Position numbers and translations under genes: made by a program. From Blautia hydrogenotrophica DSM 10507 (GTDB lineage Bacteria; Bacillota; Clostridia; Lachnospirales; Lachnospiraceae): a stretch of 64,000 bases of DNA. The stretch lies in contig NZ_CP136423.1 of assembly GCF_034356035.1 (NCBI RefSeq), positions 2,604,001 to 2,668,000 on the forward strand, written 5' to 3'. Of this stretch, positions 55,165 through 64,000 are shown in pieces; position 1 is the first letter of the stretch; the number at the start of each line of letters is the position of its first letter. Below the pieces are notes generated by a model. It had not been told where the DNA came from. It was given only the letters and a program-made list of their open reading frames with translations, and did not search any database.

Positions 55165-56940
55165 TCAGGAATCAGCTTCCAGTTGTTTTGTGAGATACCT
55201 CCCGACAATTTTGGAAAAGTTCGTGATCTCCCGGATATAGGCAAAATCCTTGCCAAAAATTTTCTTCTCCGTCGCCAAATCCTTTTCCTCACCCGCGAAC
55301 ACTCCTAGAACACTCACTCCCATATTTCTCAGTTTTCTCACCTCAAATCCTGTATCTCTGACCGCATACTTTCCTTGATAGGGCTGCGGATTTCTGGCAT
55401 TCGGACGGTTTACAATGACATCGTAAGGCTTTCCGTCACTGAGAATTATCATGATCTTTTTCTCCTCATCTCTCTGAAGCAGCTCATACCCCGCGGCTTT
55501 GATCGCCAAACCATCTCTGTTGTTGGATGAAGTGTTATATTCAAACAAATTCGCATTGGCCTTTCTGTCATCGTCATAGTCTCGGAACCGATGCAAAATC
55601 GTGTAGTCCCAGAAGGTACAAAAGCTCATAACTCTATGGGGAATCTGGGCATTGCTCAAAGCTTCGCTGATAATGTAGCCTTGGAGGGCCACATCCCCTT
55701 GTCTGCTTCTTTGTGAACCGCTGGCATCCATCAGCACATCCACCACAAACTCCGAGGAATCCGCTTTCAACTCCCTTCGAAACACCTTCGCGTCGGTAGA
55801 ACGTCCCACTCTCCATAGGCGGGAGGGAATGATCTCCCCTCTGTCTGACAGAACTTGAACCGACTCGCTGCGAAGTACTAGAGATTTTCGAAGCATCTCG
55901 GTCAACAAAGAAATATTTCTCTTTACAATCCGATGTTTGTCATGGTAGGTCCACAGATTCTTATCTTTCTGCTTCTTTGCATACTCCAACTGGTAATTTC
56001 TCTTCACCGGGTTCTTTAAAATTCCTTGCGTAAAATACAGACTGCAGTCACTGTGAATATCCCGGCACAAATGGTAATTCAGACGTTTTTCCTCCAATGG
56101 GTTTAGATAAGTCCTCCCATAATTCAGCTCTACATAAGTATAAGACCGTTCCAAAACCGCAGGATCCAGCACTGTAATCTTATTTTTGACTCTGCGCTTC
56201 TCCTCCATCTCCTGGGTAACCTGATTCTCTTCTAGATTTGTCATATTCTCTGTGATTTTCTGAACATAACTCTCTAAAGCTTCCTCATACATCTCTTCTG
56301 AGAGAAAATCCTCCCAACTGTATTCCGTCAGCTCTTCTAGCGTCACAGCCATAACTGTCTGAAGCGTACCGTGCTGGCGCTCAAACCAGGGATCGACAAT
56401 CTGATTATACAGCCGGTCAATGATAACAATTAGCTCCATGGTATCCTTAGCATCTCCCGCCTCATAGACCTGCTCCATCCACTCACGAATCTGTCGCTCC
56501 ACGAAATAGCTTCCCTGAACCTTTTCCTTCAGCAGCGCAAACTTCAGCCTTCCCAGCGGACTCTTAGCCAAGACTTCGAATTCCTGGTCAATCATATCCT
56601 GAAATGCTTGTAGGCGGATTCTCACAATTCCAGGCCTCTCCCTGACAATCTTTTCCCCGATCGCCTCCTCTATACAAAGCTGCGCAATCGCCGTCAGAGG
56701 AGTTTCCAGACCCTGTAAGAAAATTTTCTTGACCAGATACATTCCCAGTAGATCTTTGTCGTAATATTTGGCAAAAGCTCCCTGTTTAATTCCGTCATAA
56801 AGGGCAAGAGACTTCGAACGCAAGAAAGTCTCTACATTCGGTTTCATCTCCAGCGTATAATCTCCGCTGACTGTCCAAAGCAGATTGCGGATTCGATTTT
56901 CCATTTCCAGCTGATAATCGTCTAAAATGGTTTCCTGCAT
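55165..56940 (-). CDS. VWA-domain protein, partner of a MoxR ATPase
   Basis: The 591-residue protein has a long helical N-terminal part and a C-terminal von Willebrand A domain (about 385-585). Its metal site starts 'DVLMDASGSQRSRQGD' (DxSxS) and includes 'MIILSDGKPYD'. It lies 17 bases after a MoxR-type ATPase gene. MoxR-VWA pairs work as chaperones that insert metals or remodel protein complexes (as NorQ-NorD or CbbQ-CbbO). The client here is unknown. Confidence 0.85.
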   Translation of the reverse strand: MQETILDDYQLEMENRIRNLLWTVSGDYTLEMKPNVETFLRSKSLALYDGIKQGAFAKYYDKDLLGMYLVKKIFLQGLETPLTAIAQLCIEEAIGEKIVRERPGIVRIRLQAFQDMIDQEFEVLAKSPLGRLKFALLKEKVQGSYFVERQIREWMEQVYEAGDAKDTMELIVIIDRLYNQIVDPWFERQHGTLQTVMAVTLEELTEYSWEDFLSEEMYEEALESYVQKITENMTNLEENQVTQEMEEKRRVKNKITVLDPAVLERSYTYVELNYGRTYLNPLEEKRLNYHLCRDIHSDCSLYFTQGILKNPVKRNYQLEYAKKQKDKNLWTYHDKHRIVKRNISLLTEMLRKSLVLRSESVQVLSDRGEIIPSRLWRVGRSTDAKVFRRELKADSSEFVVDVLMDASGSQRSRQGDVALQGYIISEALSNAQIPHRVMSFCTFWDYTILHRFRDYDDDRKANANLFEYNTSSNNRDGLAIKAAGYELLQRDEEKKIMIILSDGKPYDVIVNRPNARNPQPYQGKYAVRDTGFEVRKLRNMGVSVLGVFAGEEKDLATEKKIFGKDFAYIREITNFSKIVGRYLTKQLEADS

Positions 56941-56957
56941 CTTCCACTTTCTCCTCG

Positions 56958-57878
56958 CTAGTCCTGATAGACCTGTTCTCTAGTCCACTCCTCCGGGATT
57001 CGTGTCATCACCACATCCTCCACGATCTCTTTTTCAAAGACGTCAAAAGTCTTGTTGACAATCCCCATCTTCACAGCTTTTAAAGGTTCTAGTCCCGCAT
57101 CCACAATGCGCATGGCAGCCAAAAGTCCCCGCAAATCCAGAGCTTTTGTAGAAATTTCACTGTTCAAAGCCTTCAGCTGAAGATCCAAAAACAGACCGAT
57201 AAACTGTTGAACAGCCTCCTGCCGCGCACTCGGGAACATCTGGTCAAAGATAAACTGCAAAGTTTCTTCATTCTGAGGCGGCATGTCAATCACCAGAAAT
57301 CTAGAGACCAACGCCTCATTCAGCTCTTTTGTACCCGCATATCCATAATTCATCGTACCGATAAACCTGGCCGCTGGATGCAGATCAATCTTGTCGTATC
57401 CCGGTACGTCGATGCTGCGACGGTAATCCAAAGTCGCATGGAGCACAGAAACTGCATCATTTTTCGCCATATTAATCTCATCTAAGATTCCAAAACCGCC
57501 ATACTGAGCACACTGATAGATACTTCCTTTTCTGAGCTGTACCTCATTGTTGACAAAAGTATCTGTACCGATCAAATCCCCGCTATTGGTATTTACGTGA
57601 AAGGATACGTTGTAGGTAGGGCGGTTAAAAATATAGGCCAGATTCTCAGCAAGTATATTTTTTCCCGTCGCTTTTGGCCCAGTCAGCAATAAGTTTTCTC
57701 CTTCCAGCAAAGCAGCAATCGCCATTTCCAGGATATCTTTTCCATAAAAAGGAATACTCGGTTCCACGATCCGGCGTGCCACTTCCTCATCCACCGGATA
57801 AGTTTTCCGAAACTTTCTCACCGCTTCGATCAACCCTGAACTCACATTTTGATCTTCCAAAAATTTTAACTGATTCAT
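56958..57878 (-). CDS. MoxR-family AAA+ ATPase
   Basis: The 306-residue protein shows Walker A 'LLTGPKATGKNILAENLAYI', Walker B 'GGFGILDEINMAKND', and 'GTMNYGYAGTKELNEALVSR' as sensor/arginine finger. It resembles the NorQ/CbbQ branch. It is the first gene of a two-gene unit with the VWA protein. The pair is likely to act on one host enzyme complex not encoded in this window. Confidence 0.9.
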   Translation of the reverse strand: MNQLKFLEDQNVSSGLIEAVRKFRKTYPVDEEVARRIVEPSIPFYGKDILEMAIAALLEGENLLLTGPKATGKNILAENLAYIFNRPTYNVSFHVNTNSGDLIGTDTFVNNEVQLRKGSIYQCAQYGGFGILDEINMAKNDAVSVLHATLDYRRSIDVPGYDKIDLHPAARFIGTMNYGYAGTKELNEALVSRFLVIDMPPQNEETLQFIFDQMFPSARQEAVQQFIGLFLDLQLKALNSEISTKALDLRGLLAAMRIVDAGLEPLKAVKMGIVNKTFDVFEKEIVEDVVMTRIPEEWTREQVYQD

Positions 57879-58231
57879 CTTCTATCTCCTGTATCTTCCT
57901 TTTTGTTCCATCTGTCAAATTCACATATTCTATACAATTATAATCTACTTTCTTTTAAAATACAAGTGATTTGCTTGGATAAGGGGAGATTTCCTTCCCT
58001 TATCCGCTACGATACCATAGCCACCTACTACATTGCCGTTTGCTATCCGTTGCCCGCAAAATGTCTACTTTTACGAATTCGAGCTTATTAATGGCAAGGT
58101 GATCTGCTACCATATCACGAAGCGGTAACATATCTTGTTGCGATCGCACATCCTTCTTAAAGGATTTTTCCTATAGAATAAAAAGGCTGCCGTCCATCTG
58201 GACAACAGCCTTATTACATCATCAAATCCGT
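57879..58231. other. Intergenic region between MoxR and glnN
   Basis: No gene is visible in these 353 bases. A perfect hairpin GGATAAGGG/CCCTTATCC lies at 57977-58005. TCCTT-CTTA-AAGGA lies near 58150-58165, and the glnN terminator is at 58183-58212. The short frames present have no ribosome site. Confidence 0.55.
58183..58212 (-). terminator. Terminator of glnN
   Basis: On the minus strand AAGGCTG and CAGCCTT, with inner GTCC/GGAC, form the stem, followed by TTTTT. Confidence 0.85.
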
Positions 58232-60346
58232 CTATACTTCAAAAATTAAATCTCCATAGGATGGCATCGGCCACATCTTTTTGTCTACCAAAATCTCCAG
58301 CTCATCCACTGGACGGCGCAACCGATTCATCGCCGGGAAAACCGTCTTCTGGTAGTAGACAGCACGGTCTCTTCCATCCTCCATCTCAGCCGCAATATCC
58401 GTAACCTCCGTTAGATCATTCAGCGCCTCTTTGGCCTCCCTCAGATAGTCCGTGCACTTTTTGAGAATCTCTGTCTGCACGCTCACATCCATTCCCTCAA
58501 TGGAACCCACGGAGTGAATCGAATCCGCAAGCACTGTCGTATAGCGAATGACTGCCGGAATGATCTGTTTCGTAGCCATGTTAATCATAGTCCTTGCTTC
58601 AATATTTACGGCTTTCGCATAGGACTCATACTGAATCTCTGCTCTGGATTCCAATTCTGCCCGGTTGAACACCTTGAAATTCTCAAACAATTTCACAGCT
58701 TTCGGAGTCGTCAGCGCTGGAATTGTGTCCACCATCGTAGGCAGATTCGGCAGTCCACGACGTTTTGCCTCTTCTTCCCACTCCTTGGAATAACCATTTC
58801 CGTTAAAGACAATTCTCTGATGCTCCGCAGCAAATTCTTTTATAATGTCATGAATTTCCAGATCTCTGTCCTCAGCTTTTTCCAGCCGCTCATTTACCTC
58901 CTGGAATACCTCTGCTGTAATCGTGTTCAATACAATATTACATGCAGCCACAGAGTCTCTGGAACCTACCATACGGAACTCAAATTTATTCCCGGTAAAC
59001 GCAAACGGTGAGGTACGGTTACGGTCGGTAGCGTCCTTGACCAAATCTGGAAGTGTCCGCACACCGGTTTCCAATTTTCCTCCCTTTTTGCTTCTCGTCG
59101 CTGTTCCAGTTGTAATCAACTGCTCCAACACGTCTTGTAACTGCTCTCCCAGGAAAACAGAGATAATCGCAGGAGGAGCTTCATTGCCGCCCAGACGCTG
59201 ATCATTCCCCACATCAGCCGCTGACTCTCTTAACAAATCGGCGTGAATATCCACTGCTTTCAAAATACAAGTCAAGATCAAAAGAAACTGAATATTCTCA
59301 TGAGGTGTTTTTCCCGGCTCCAGCAGATTGATTCCATCATCCGTGGTCAATGACCAGTTGTTATGCTTCCCGGAACCATTGATACCCTGAAATGGCTTTT
59401 CGTGAAGCAAACATTTCATCCCATGACGGCTGGCTACTTTCTTGAGAACTCTCATAATGATCTGATTATGGTCCACCGCAATATTCACTGGAGCGTAAAT
59501 CGGCGCCAGCTCGTGCTGCGCAGGAGCTGCCTCATTGTGCTGAGTCTTAGCGGTGACTCCCAGTTTCCACAGCTCCTCATTTACCTCTTTCATATATCCG
59601 GCTATTCTCTGGCGCACCACTCCAAAATAATGGTCGTCCATTTCCTGACCTTTCGGCGGCATAGCCCCAAACAAGGTTCGACCTGTATAGATCAGATCTT
59701 TTCTTTGTAGATATTTCGCCTTATCCACAAGAAAATATTCCTGCTCCGCCCCTACAGACGGCGTCACTTTCTTAGAAGTAGTATTTCCCAGCAATCGTAG
59801 CAAACGCAAAGCTTCTTTATTAATAGCCTCCATGGAACGCAAAAGAGGCGTCTTCTGATCTAAAGCTTCCCCGGTATACGAACAAAAAGCCGTCGGAATA
59901 CACAAGATCGCCCCTGCGGCGTCATGCCTCACAAAAGCGGGAGAAGTACAGTCCCAGGCTGTATAGCCCCGCGCCTCAAAGGTGGCTCTCAGCCCGCCGG
60001 ACGGAAAAGAAGAGGCATCCGGCTCTCCTTTTATCAACTCCTTGCCTGAGAAGCTCATCAACACCTTGCCATTTTCTTTCGGTGCAGTGATAAAAGAATC
60101 ATGTTTCTCAGCGGTCAATCCTGTCAAAGGCTGAAACCAGTGCGTGTAATGAGTCGCGCCTTTCTCGATGGCCCACTCCTTCATCTCATGTGCAACCACA
60201 TCCGCGATTTCCAAAGACAGCTCTTTTCCCTCTTCAATGGTCTTTTTCAGCTCTTTGTAGACCTTCTTGGGCAAGCGTTCCTCCATCACAGAGTCGTTGA
60301 AAACATCCTGTCCGAAAATTTCTGCTACTTTCACATATTCACTCAT
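58232..60346 (-). CDS. glnN: Glutamine synthetase type III
   Basis: The 704-residue protein is a full-length GSIII. '[20 protein letters not shown]' is the metal and substrate signature, and '[20 protein letters not shown]' the nucleotide and ammonium site. '[20 protein letters not shown]' is a further conserved block. GSIII joins ammonia to glutamate with ATP in the cytoplasm and is the usual type in gut Bacteroidetes and Clostridia. It is a single gene with its own terminator. Control by nitrogen supply is likely but cannot be read here. Confidence 0.95.
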   Translation of the reverse strand: MSEYVKVAEIFGQDVFNDSVMEERLPKKVYKELKKTIEEGKELSLEIADVVAHEMKEWAIEKGATHYTHWFQPLTGLTAEKHDSFITAPKENGKVLMSFSGKELIKGEPDASSFPSGGLRATFEARGYTAWDCTSPAFVRHDAAGAILCIPTAFCSYTGEALDQKTPLLRSMEAINKEALRLLRLLGNTTSKKVTPSVGAEQEYFLVDKAKYLQRKDLIYTGRTLFGAMPPKGQEMDDHYFGVVRQRIAGYMKEVNEELWKLGVTAKTQHNEAAPAQHELAPIYAPVNIAVDHNQIIMRVLKKVASRHGMKCLLHEKPFQGINGSGKHNNWSLTTDDGINLLEPGKTPHENIQFLLILTCILKAVDIHADLLRESAADVGNDQRLGGNEAPPAIISVFLGEQLQDVLEQLITTGTATRSKKGGKLETGVRTLPDLVKDATDRNRTSPFAFTGNKFEFRMVGSRDSVAACNIVLNTITAEVFQEVNERLEKAEDRDLEIHDIIKEFAAEHQRIVFNGNGYSKEWEEEAKRRGLPNLPTMVDTIPALTTPKAVKLFENFKVFNRAELESRAEIQYESYAKAVNIEARTMINMATKQIIPAVIRYTTVLADSIHSVGSIEGMDVSVQTEILKKCTDYLREAKEALNDLTEVTDIAAEMEDGRDRAVYYQKTVFPAMNRLRRPVDELEILVDKKMWPMPSYGDLIFEV

Positions 60347-60398
60347 GCTCTCTTCCTTTCTTCCTGACTGATCTTTTGTATGTTAACGCCATAGACGT

Positions 60399-61310
60399 TT
60401 AACGCAGAACGGGTTTTTTACTGTTGCTCAGATAAATATTCAGCGCCTGGTGGCAGTTTTGAATCAAAATCTTTGAGGGTTTCCCCCCGTACTCTCCATC
60501 CAACGTCCAGGGAACCGGCGTATCAGCCTCGATCTGCAGACAGGCTGCTTTAAACGAGTAAATCATTTCCGTGTTATCCTCCTGGGTTAAAATCGCAGTG
60601 ACAATCTCCTGCAACTCCAGCGGATTTCTCGGCTTTTTGATCAAGGTCACTTCAAACAGACCATCATTCATATCCACATTTTTCCCCGTGAGGTGTTTAA
60701 ATCCTCCCACCGATCTGGAGTTAGTCACCATACCGAATATGAAATCTTCCTCGTATACATTCTCATCTGCCTCCACTCTCATGTGACAGGACTTAATATC
60801 AAATATCCGTTTCATCCCCTCTAGCACATAAGCCACATGGCCCAACACATTTTTTAAATCCTGATCTGTCTGGTAAGCCACATCTGTAAAGAGGCCAAAC
60901 GCTGCGATATACGCAAAGATAGACTCATTAAACTTTCCAATATCACAGTGGTACAGATGGCCCTCCATAATAATCTCTGCCGCTTTAATCATATTCTTAG
61001 GAATAAAAAGACTGTTGGCAAAATCATTAGTGCTTCCTGCCGGAATGTAACCGATCGGAAGGCGATCGTTTTCCTGGTTTACTCCTGACACTACCTCATC
61101 TAGCGTCCCGTCGCCTCCGCTGCACACAATCATATCTACCTGATTGGCATATTTTCTCGCCTGCTCATAGGCGTCACGGGCTCTCTGCGTAGGATAGATG
61201 ATAATCTCCCAGCCGTGTTTCGCAAAAATGTCCACAATATCAACTAGCTTTGACTTAATTTGACCCTTTCCCGCCCGCGGATTAAAGATAAAAAGCATTT
61301 TTTTCTCCAT
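60399..61310 (-). CDS. Lipid kinase (diacylglycerol kinase catalytic domain, YegS/DgkB type)
   Basis: The 303-residue protein has 'FNPRAGKGQIKSKLVDIVDI' at the start, the ATP site 'VCSGGDGTLDEVVSGV', 'GYIPAGSTNDFANSLFIP', and 'VPWTLDGEYGGKPSKILI' near the end. These are the marks of the diacylglycerol-kinase family. It would phosphorylate diacylglycerol or a related lipid and feed it back to phospholipid synthesis. It stands alone between glnN and the ribosomal genes. Confidence 0.9.
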   Translation of the reverse strand: MEKKMLFIFNPRAGKGQIKSKLVDIVDIFAKHGWEIIIYPTQRARDAYEQARKYANQVDMIVCSGGDGTLDEVVSGVNQENDRLPIGYIPAGSTNDFANSLFIPKNMIKAAEIIMEGHLYHCDIGKFNESIFAYIAAFGLFTDVAYQTDQDLKNVLGHVAYVLEGMKRIFDIKSCHMRVEADENVYEEDFIFGMVTNSRSVGGFKHLTGKNVDMNDGLFEVTLIKKPRNPLELQEIVTAILTQEDNTEMIYSFKAACLQIEADTPVPWTLDGEYGGKPSKILIQNCHQALNIYLSNSKKPVLR

Positions 61311-61394
61311 ACGGCATCCCTTCTGTTCCTATCATTATCGACAACACATTTTGGATACATTTTACTACGTCAAAGTGAAACACGCAAGAAAAAA

Positions 61395-61425
61395 CTGGAG
61401 AACCATCAAATTGACGATTCTCCAG
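61395..61425 (-). terminator. Terminator of the alpha operon
   Basis: CTGGAGAA and TTCTCCAG, with inner TCA/TGA, pair. On the minus strand six T follow. It lies just after rplQ. Confidence 0.85.
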
Positions 61426-61486
61426 TAATGTTTCATTCACCTTTTGTCAGTATTATCTAACTTAAGTCCCATCTAAGGTACTCATT

Positions 61487-62023
61487 TTACACTAACTCCA
61501 ATACAACCTCCATAGCTGCATCACCTTTACGAGGTCCGATTTTGATGATTCTGGTATATCCACCGTTACGGTTTACATACTTTGGAGCGATCTCATCAAA
61601 CATCTTTGCAACCATATCAACTTCCTTGGTATTTTTCTTCTTTCCAGCTGCCTTTACAGGTACTTCCTTTACCGGATAGAATACTTTCAGCATCTGTCTT
61701 CTCGCATGAAGTCTGGAAGGAGAATCTTTCTTAATCTCTTTCTTTACTTCATCGTAAACAGTCTTCTTCTTTCCGTCTACAACTTCTTTTACTCTTTTGC
61801 CATTCTCATCCTTGCGTGGAACTTTTGCACTTACTGTGACAGTCTCAAAGTTATCCTTCTCACGAACCGCCATTGCAATCAGTCCCTCAGCAATCTTGCG
61901 AACTTCTTTTGCTTTGGTTTCGGTAGTAACAATCTTGCCATGATACAGCAGACTTGTCACCTGGCTTCTCAACAATGCTTTTCTCTGAGCAGAGGTTCTA
62001 CCCAATTTTCTATACTTTGCCAT
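61487..62023 (-). CDS. rplQ: 50S ribosomal protein L17
   Basis: The protein of 178 residues begins [20 protein letters not shown] and ends '[18 protein letters not shown]'. L17 of most bacteria has about 115-130 residues. Here a Lys-rich insertion of about 50 residues ('[20 protein letters not shown]', '[20 protein letters not shown]') sits in the middle, a feature seen in Lachnospiraceae. Start 62023 follows GGAGG; the longer frame has no support. It ends the operon after rpoA. Confidence 0.95.
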   Translation of the reverse strand: MAKYRKLGRTSAQRKALLRSQVTSLLYHGKIVTTETKAKEVRKIAEGLIAMAVREKDNFETVTVSAKVPRKDENGKRVKEVVDGKKKTVYDEVKKEIKKDSPSRLHARRQMLKVFYPVKEVPVKAAGKKKNTKEVDMVAKMFDEIAPKYVNRNGGYTRIIKIGPRKGDAAMEVVLELV

Positions 62024-62172
62024 TTTCATCCTCCATCTGTGGAACGGTATACCATGCATCTTCCGGGCTTACTGATACACCGTCAGCACCCACTTTATTT
62101 TATCTTCGACTGCTCTCATCCGGTATCAGCCGGACGAAACATTTTTAGCCAAACCTGATGCTTCAGCCTTAT

Positions 62173-63132
62173 TTACTCCTCTGTAGGCTGCAACTGCAGG
62201 CCCAGCTCCTTCAATTTCGCTAATACTTCCTCTAAAGATTTACGTCCTAAGTTGCGGACCTTCATCATATCATCAGAAGTACGATTGCACAATTCTTCCA
62301 CTGTGTTAATTCCGGCTCTCTTCAGACAATTGTAAGAACGTACGGATAATTCCAGTTCATCAATGCTCATCTCCAGAACCTTTTCCTTCTCATTGTCCTC
62401 TTTTTCGATCATAACCTCAGCGGTCTTCGCATTCTCAGAAAGATCAATGAACAGGCTTAAGTGTTCACTCAGTACTTTAGCCGCTAGACTGACTGCCTCA
62501 TCCGGGTCCAACGTTCCATTTGTATACACATCTAAAGTCAGCTTATCAAAATCTGTAATCTGTCCAACACGTGTATTCTCCACCACCAGGTTCACTCTGT
62601 CTACCGGAGTGTAGATTGCATCTACAGCGATCACACCGATCGGCATATCATCCGACTTTCCCTTGTCAGCGCTCACATAACCTCTGCCCTTGGTAATGGT
62701 CAATTCCATCGCCAACCGGCAGTCTTTTCCGCCGTTCAGCGTAGCAATTACCTGTTCCGGATTCATGATCTCAATGTCCTGATCAGCCTGGATATCCGCA
62801 GCTGTGACAACTCCTTTTCCCTCACACTCAATGTATGCGGTTTTAGGTTCACTGTCATTGCTCTTGTTTTTGATTGCAAGGCTCTTCAGATTCATGATGA
62901 TCTCACTGACATCTTCTTTCACACCTGGAATAGAGCTGAACTCATGAAGCACACCGTCAATTTTCACCTGACTTACTGCAGCTCCCGGAAGAGAAGAAAG
63001 CATGATTCTTCTCAGGGAGTTACCCAAAGTTGTTCCATAGCCTCTTTCCAAAGGTTCAACTACAAATCTTCCGTACTTTTTGTCTTCAGAGATTTCAGTA
63101 ATTTCAATTTTGGGTTTGTTAAAATCAAACAC
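62173..63132 (-). CDS. rpoA: RNA polymerase alpha subunit
   Basis: The 319-residue protein has the alpha N-terminal domain (1-230, '[20 protein letters not shown]', '[18 protein letters not shown]') for polymerase assembly. The C-terminal domain ('[20 protein letters not shown]', '[20 protein letters not shown]') binds UP elements and activators. It is placed between rpsD and rplQ as in nearly all Firmicutes. Confidence 0.98.
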   Translation of the reverse strand: MFDFNKPKIEITEISEDKKYGRFVVEPLERGYGTTLGNSLRRIMLSSLPGAAVSQVKIDGVLHEFSSIPGVKEDVSEIIMNLKSLAIKNKSNDSEPKTAYIECEGKGVVTAADIQADQDIEIMNPEQVIATLNGGKDCRLAMELTITKGRGYVSADKGKSDDMPIGVIAVDAIYTPVDRVNLVVENTRVGQITDFDKLTLDVYTNGTLDPDEAVSLAAKVLSEHLSLFIDLSENAKTAEVMIEKEDNEKEKVLEMSIDELELSVRSYNCLKRAGINTVEELCNRTSDDMMKVRNLGRKSLEEVLAKLKELGLQLQPTEE

Positions 63133-63189
63133 TTATAAGGTCCCTCCTTCTGGGCTTGTATCGTTTTGAGGGTACTAAAAAAATCTGGA

Positions 63190-63783
63190 TTATTTAGAGT
63201 ACAACTCGACGATCAACATCTCGTTAACCGGAACATCAATAATATCTCTAGTCGGAAGCTCTTTAACTGTTCCTCTCAACGCTTCCTGATCTACATCCAG
63301 CCACTCTGGAACCAGTCTACCGCCGGTTACTTCCAGAATTCCTTTGTATCTCTCGGAACCTTTGCATTTCTCTTTAATTTCAATTACATCTCCTGCTTTC
63401 ACCAGGTAAGACGGAATATTTACAACCTTGCCATTTACAGTGATATGCTTGTGGTCAACGATCTGTCTTGCCTCTCTTCTCGTTCTGGCAAATCCCATAC
63501 GGAAAACGATGTTGTCCAGTCTGCTCTCCAACATAACCATCAGATTCTCACCGGTCTGGCCCTGCATCTTATCGGCTTTTTTATAGTAATTGCGGAAAGG
63601 TTTCTCCAAAACTCCGTAGATGAATTTTGCTTTCTGTTTCTCTCTCAACTGCAGACCGTATTCAGACATCTTGCGGTTTGCACGTTTTAACTGTCTGGTT
63701 GATTTCTTATCAATTCCTAAATAAATTGGATCCAAGTCCAAAGATCTGCATCTTTTCAGAACTGGCACTCTATTTACTGCCAT
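63190..63783 (-). CDS. rpsD: 30S ribosomal protein S4
   Basis: The 197-residue protein begins MAVNRVPVLKRCRSLDLDPI and has the S4 domain 'RLDNIVFRMGFARTRREARQ' followed by 'IVDHKHITVNGKVVNIPSYL'. The N-terminus has no Zn-binding Cys set. S4 starts 30S assembly and, in many bacteria, represses this operon by binding its mRNA. Confidence 0.97.
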   Translation of the reverse strand: MAVNRVPVLKRCRSLDLDPIYLGIDKKSTRQLKRANRKMSEYGLQLREKQKAKFIYGVLEKPFRNYYKKADKMQGQTGENLMVMLESRLDNIVFRMGFARTRREARQIVDHKHITVNGKVVNIPSYLVKAGDVIEIKEKCKGSERYKGILEVTGGRLVPEWLDVDQEALRGTVKELPTRDIIDVPVNEMLIVELYSK

Positions 63784-63799
63784 ACTAAGCTACCTCCTA

Positions 63800-64000
63800 T
63801 TACACTCTTCTACGTTTTGGCGGGCGACAACCATTGTGTGGTACCGGTGTTACGTCGCGGATACTGGTCACTTCCAATCCACATGCCTGAAGCGCACGAA
63901 TTGCAGCCTCTCTTCCGGAACCCGGGCCCTTTACCATTACGTCAACAGTTTTCAGACCATGTATCAAAGCAGCTTTTGTAGCTGTCTCTGCAGCCATCTG
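63800..64000 (-). CDS. rpsK: 30S ribosomal protein S11 (5' part outside the window)
   Basis: The visible C-terminal 66 residues read '[20 protein letters not shown]', then '[20 protein letters not shown]' and '[18 protein letters not shown]', the S11 end. The frame continues through base 64000, so the gene is cut by the window edge. It lies 16 bases before rpsD. Confidence 0.97.
   Translation of the reverse strand, partial: QMAAETATKAALIHGLKTVDVMVKGPGSGREAAIRALQACGLEVTSIRDVTPVPHNGCRPPKRRRV

Overview
The window is bacterial chromosome from a low-GC Gram-positive, most likely a Lachnospiraceae (Clostridia) member. The pointers are the rpsK-rpsD-rpoA-rplQ order, an enlarged L17, a type III glutamine synthetase, an ftsE-ftsX-S41 protease cluster and strong AGGAGG ribosome binding sites. 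No species can be named from the sequence alone.

Left host arm (1-8471). It holds the 3' end of a K+/H+ antiporter gene, a decayed ISAs1-type transposase joined to an acyltransferase remnant, an esterase, a MarR regulator with a YczE-like membrane protein, a DegV protein, and ftsE-ftsX followed by a C-terminal processing protease. Right host arm (52362-64000). It holds a CdaR/PucR-type regulator divergent from an MFS transporter, a MoxR ATPase with a VWA partner, glutamine synthetase III, a lipid kinase, and the alpha operon genes rplQ, rpoA, rpsD and rpsK (partial).

Between them lies a complete-looking siphovirus-type prophage of about 43.9 kb (8472-52361). It is bounded by a perfect 34-bp repeat whose right copy supplies the last codons and stop of the CdaR/PucR gene. 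Integrase arm-type repeats lie just inside both ends. Most phage genes are on the minus strand. Read right to left they give Cro-like regulator, small early genes, recombination and replication (Sak4-like ATPase, DUF669 protein, XPF-type nuclease, initiator with an 11-bp iteron array, primase-helicase), late regulator, terminase, portal, MuF head protein, scaffold, capsid, connectors, tail chaperones, tape measure, baseplate, Ig-like proteins, holin and endolysin.

The prophage is rich in conflict genes. They include a MuF head protein with a papain-like toxin domain and an adjacent candidate immunity gene, two HicAB pairs, a par/Fst-like type I toxin-antitoxin locus beside the endolysin, and a Hol-Tox type I locus. 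They also include an AbiF-like HEPN protein with a candidate structured RNA, and an autoregulated RHH/GIY-YIG-like pair. The plus-strand lysogeny island (45.1-52.2 kb) carries the CI-like repressor, an ImmA-like protein, a decayed AAA-ImmA chimera, a lipoprotein, the Hol-Tox toxin, AbiF, a KilA-N protein and the integrase. The phage also encodes a Prp-like cysteine protease next to scaffold and capsid genes whose N-termini carry the Prp-type motif LQLFA, which suggests a self-contained capsid maturation step.
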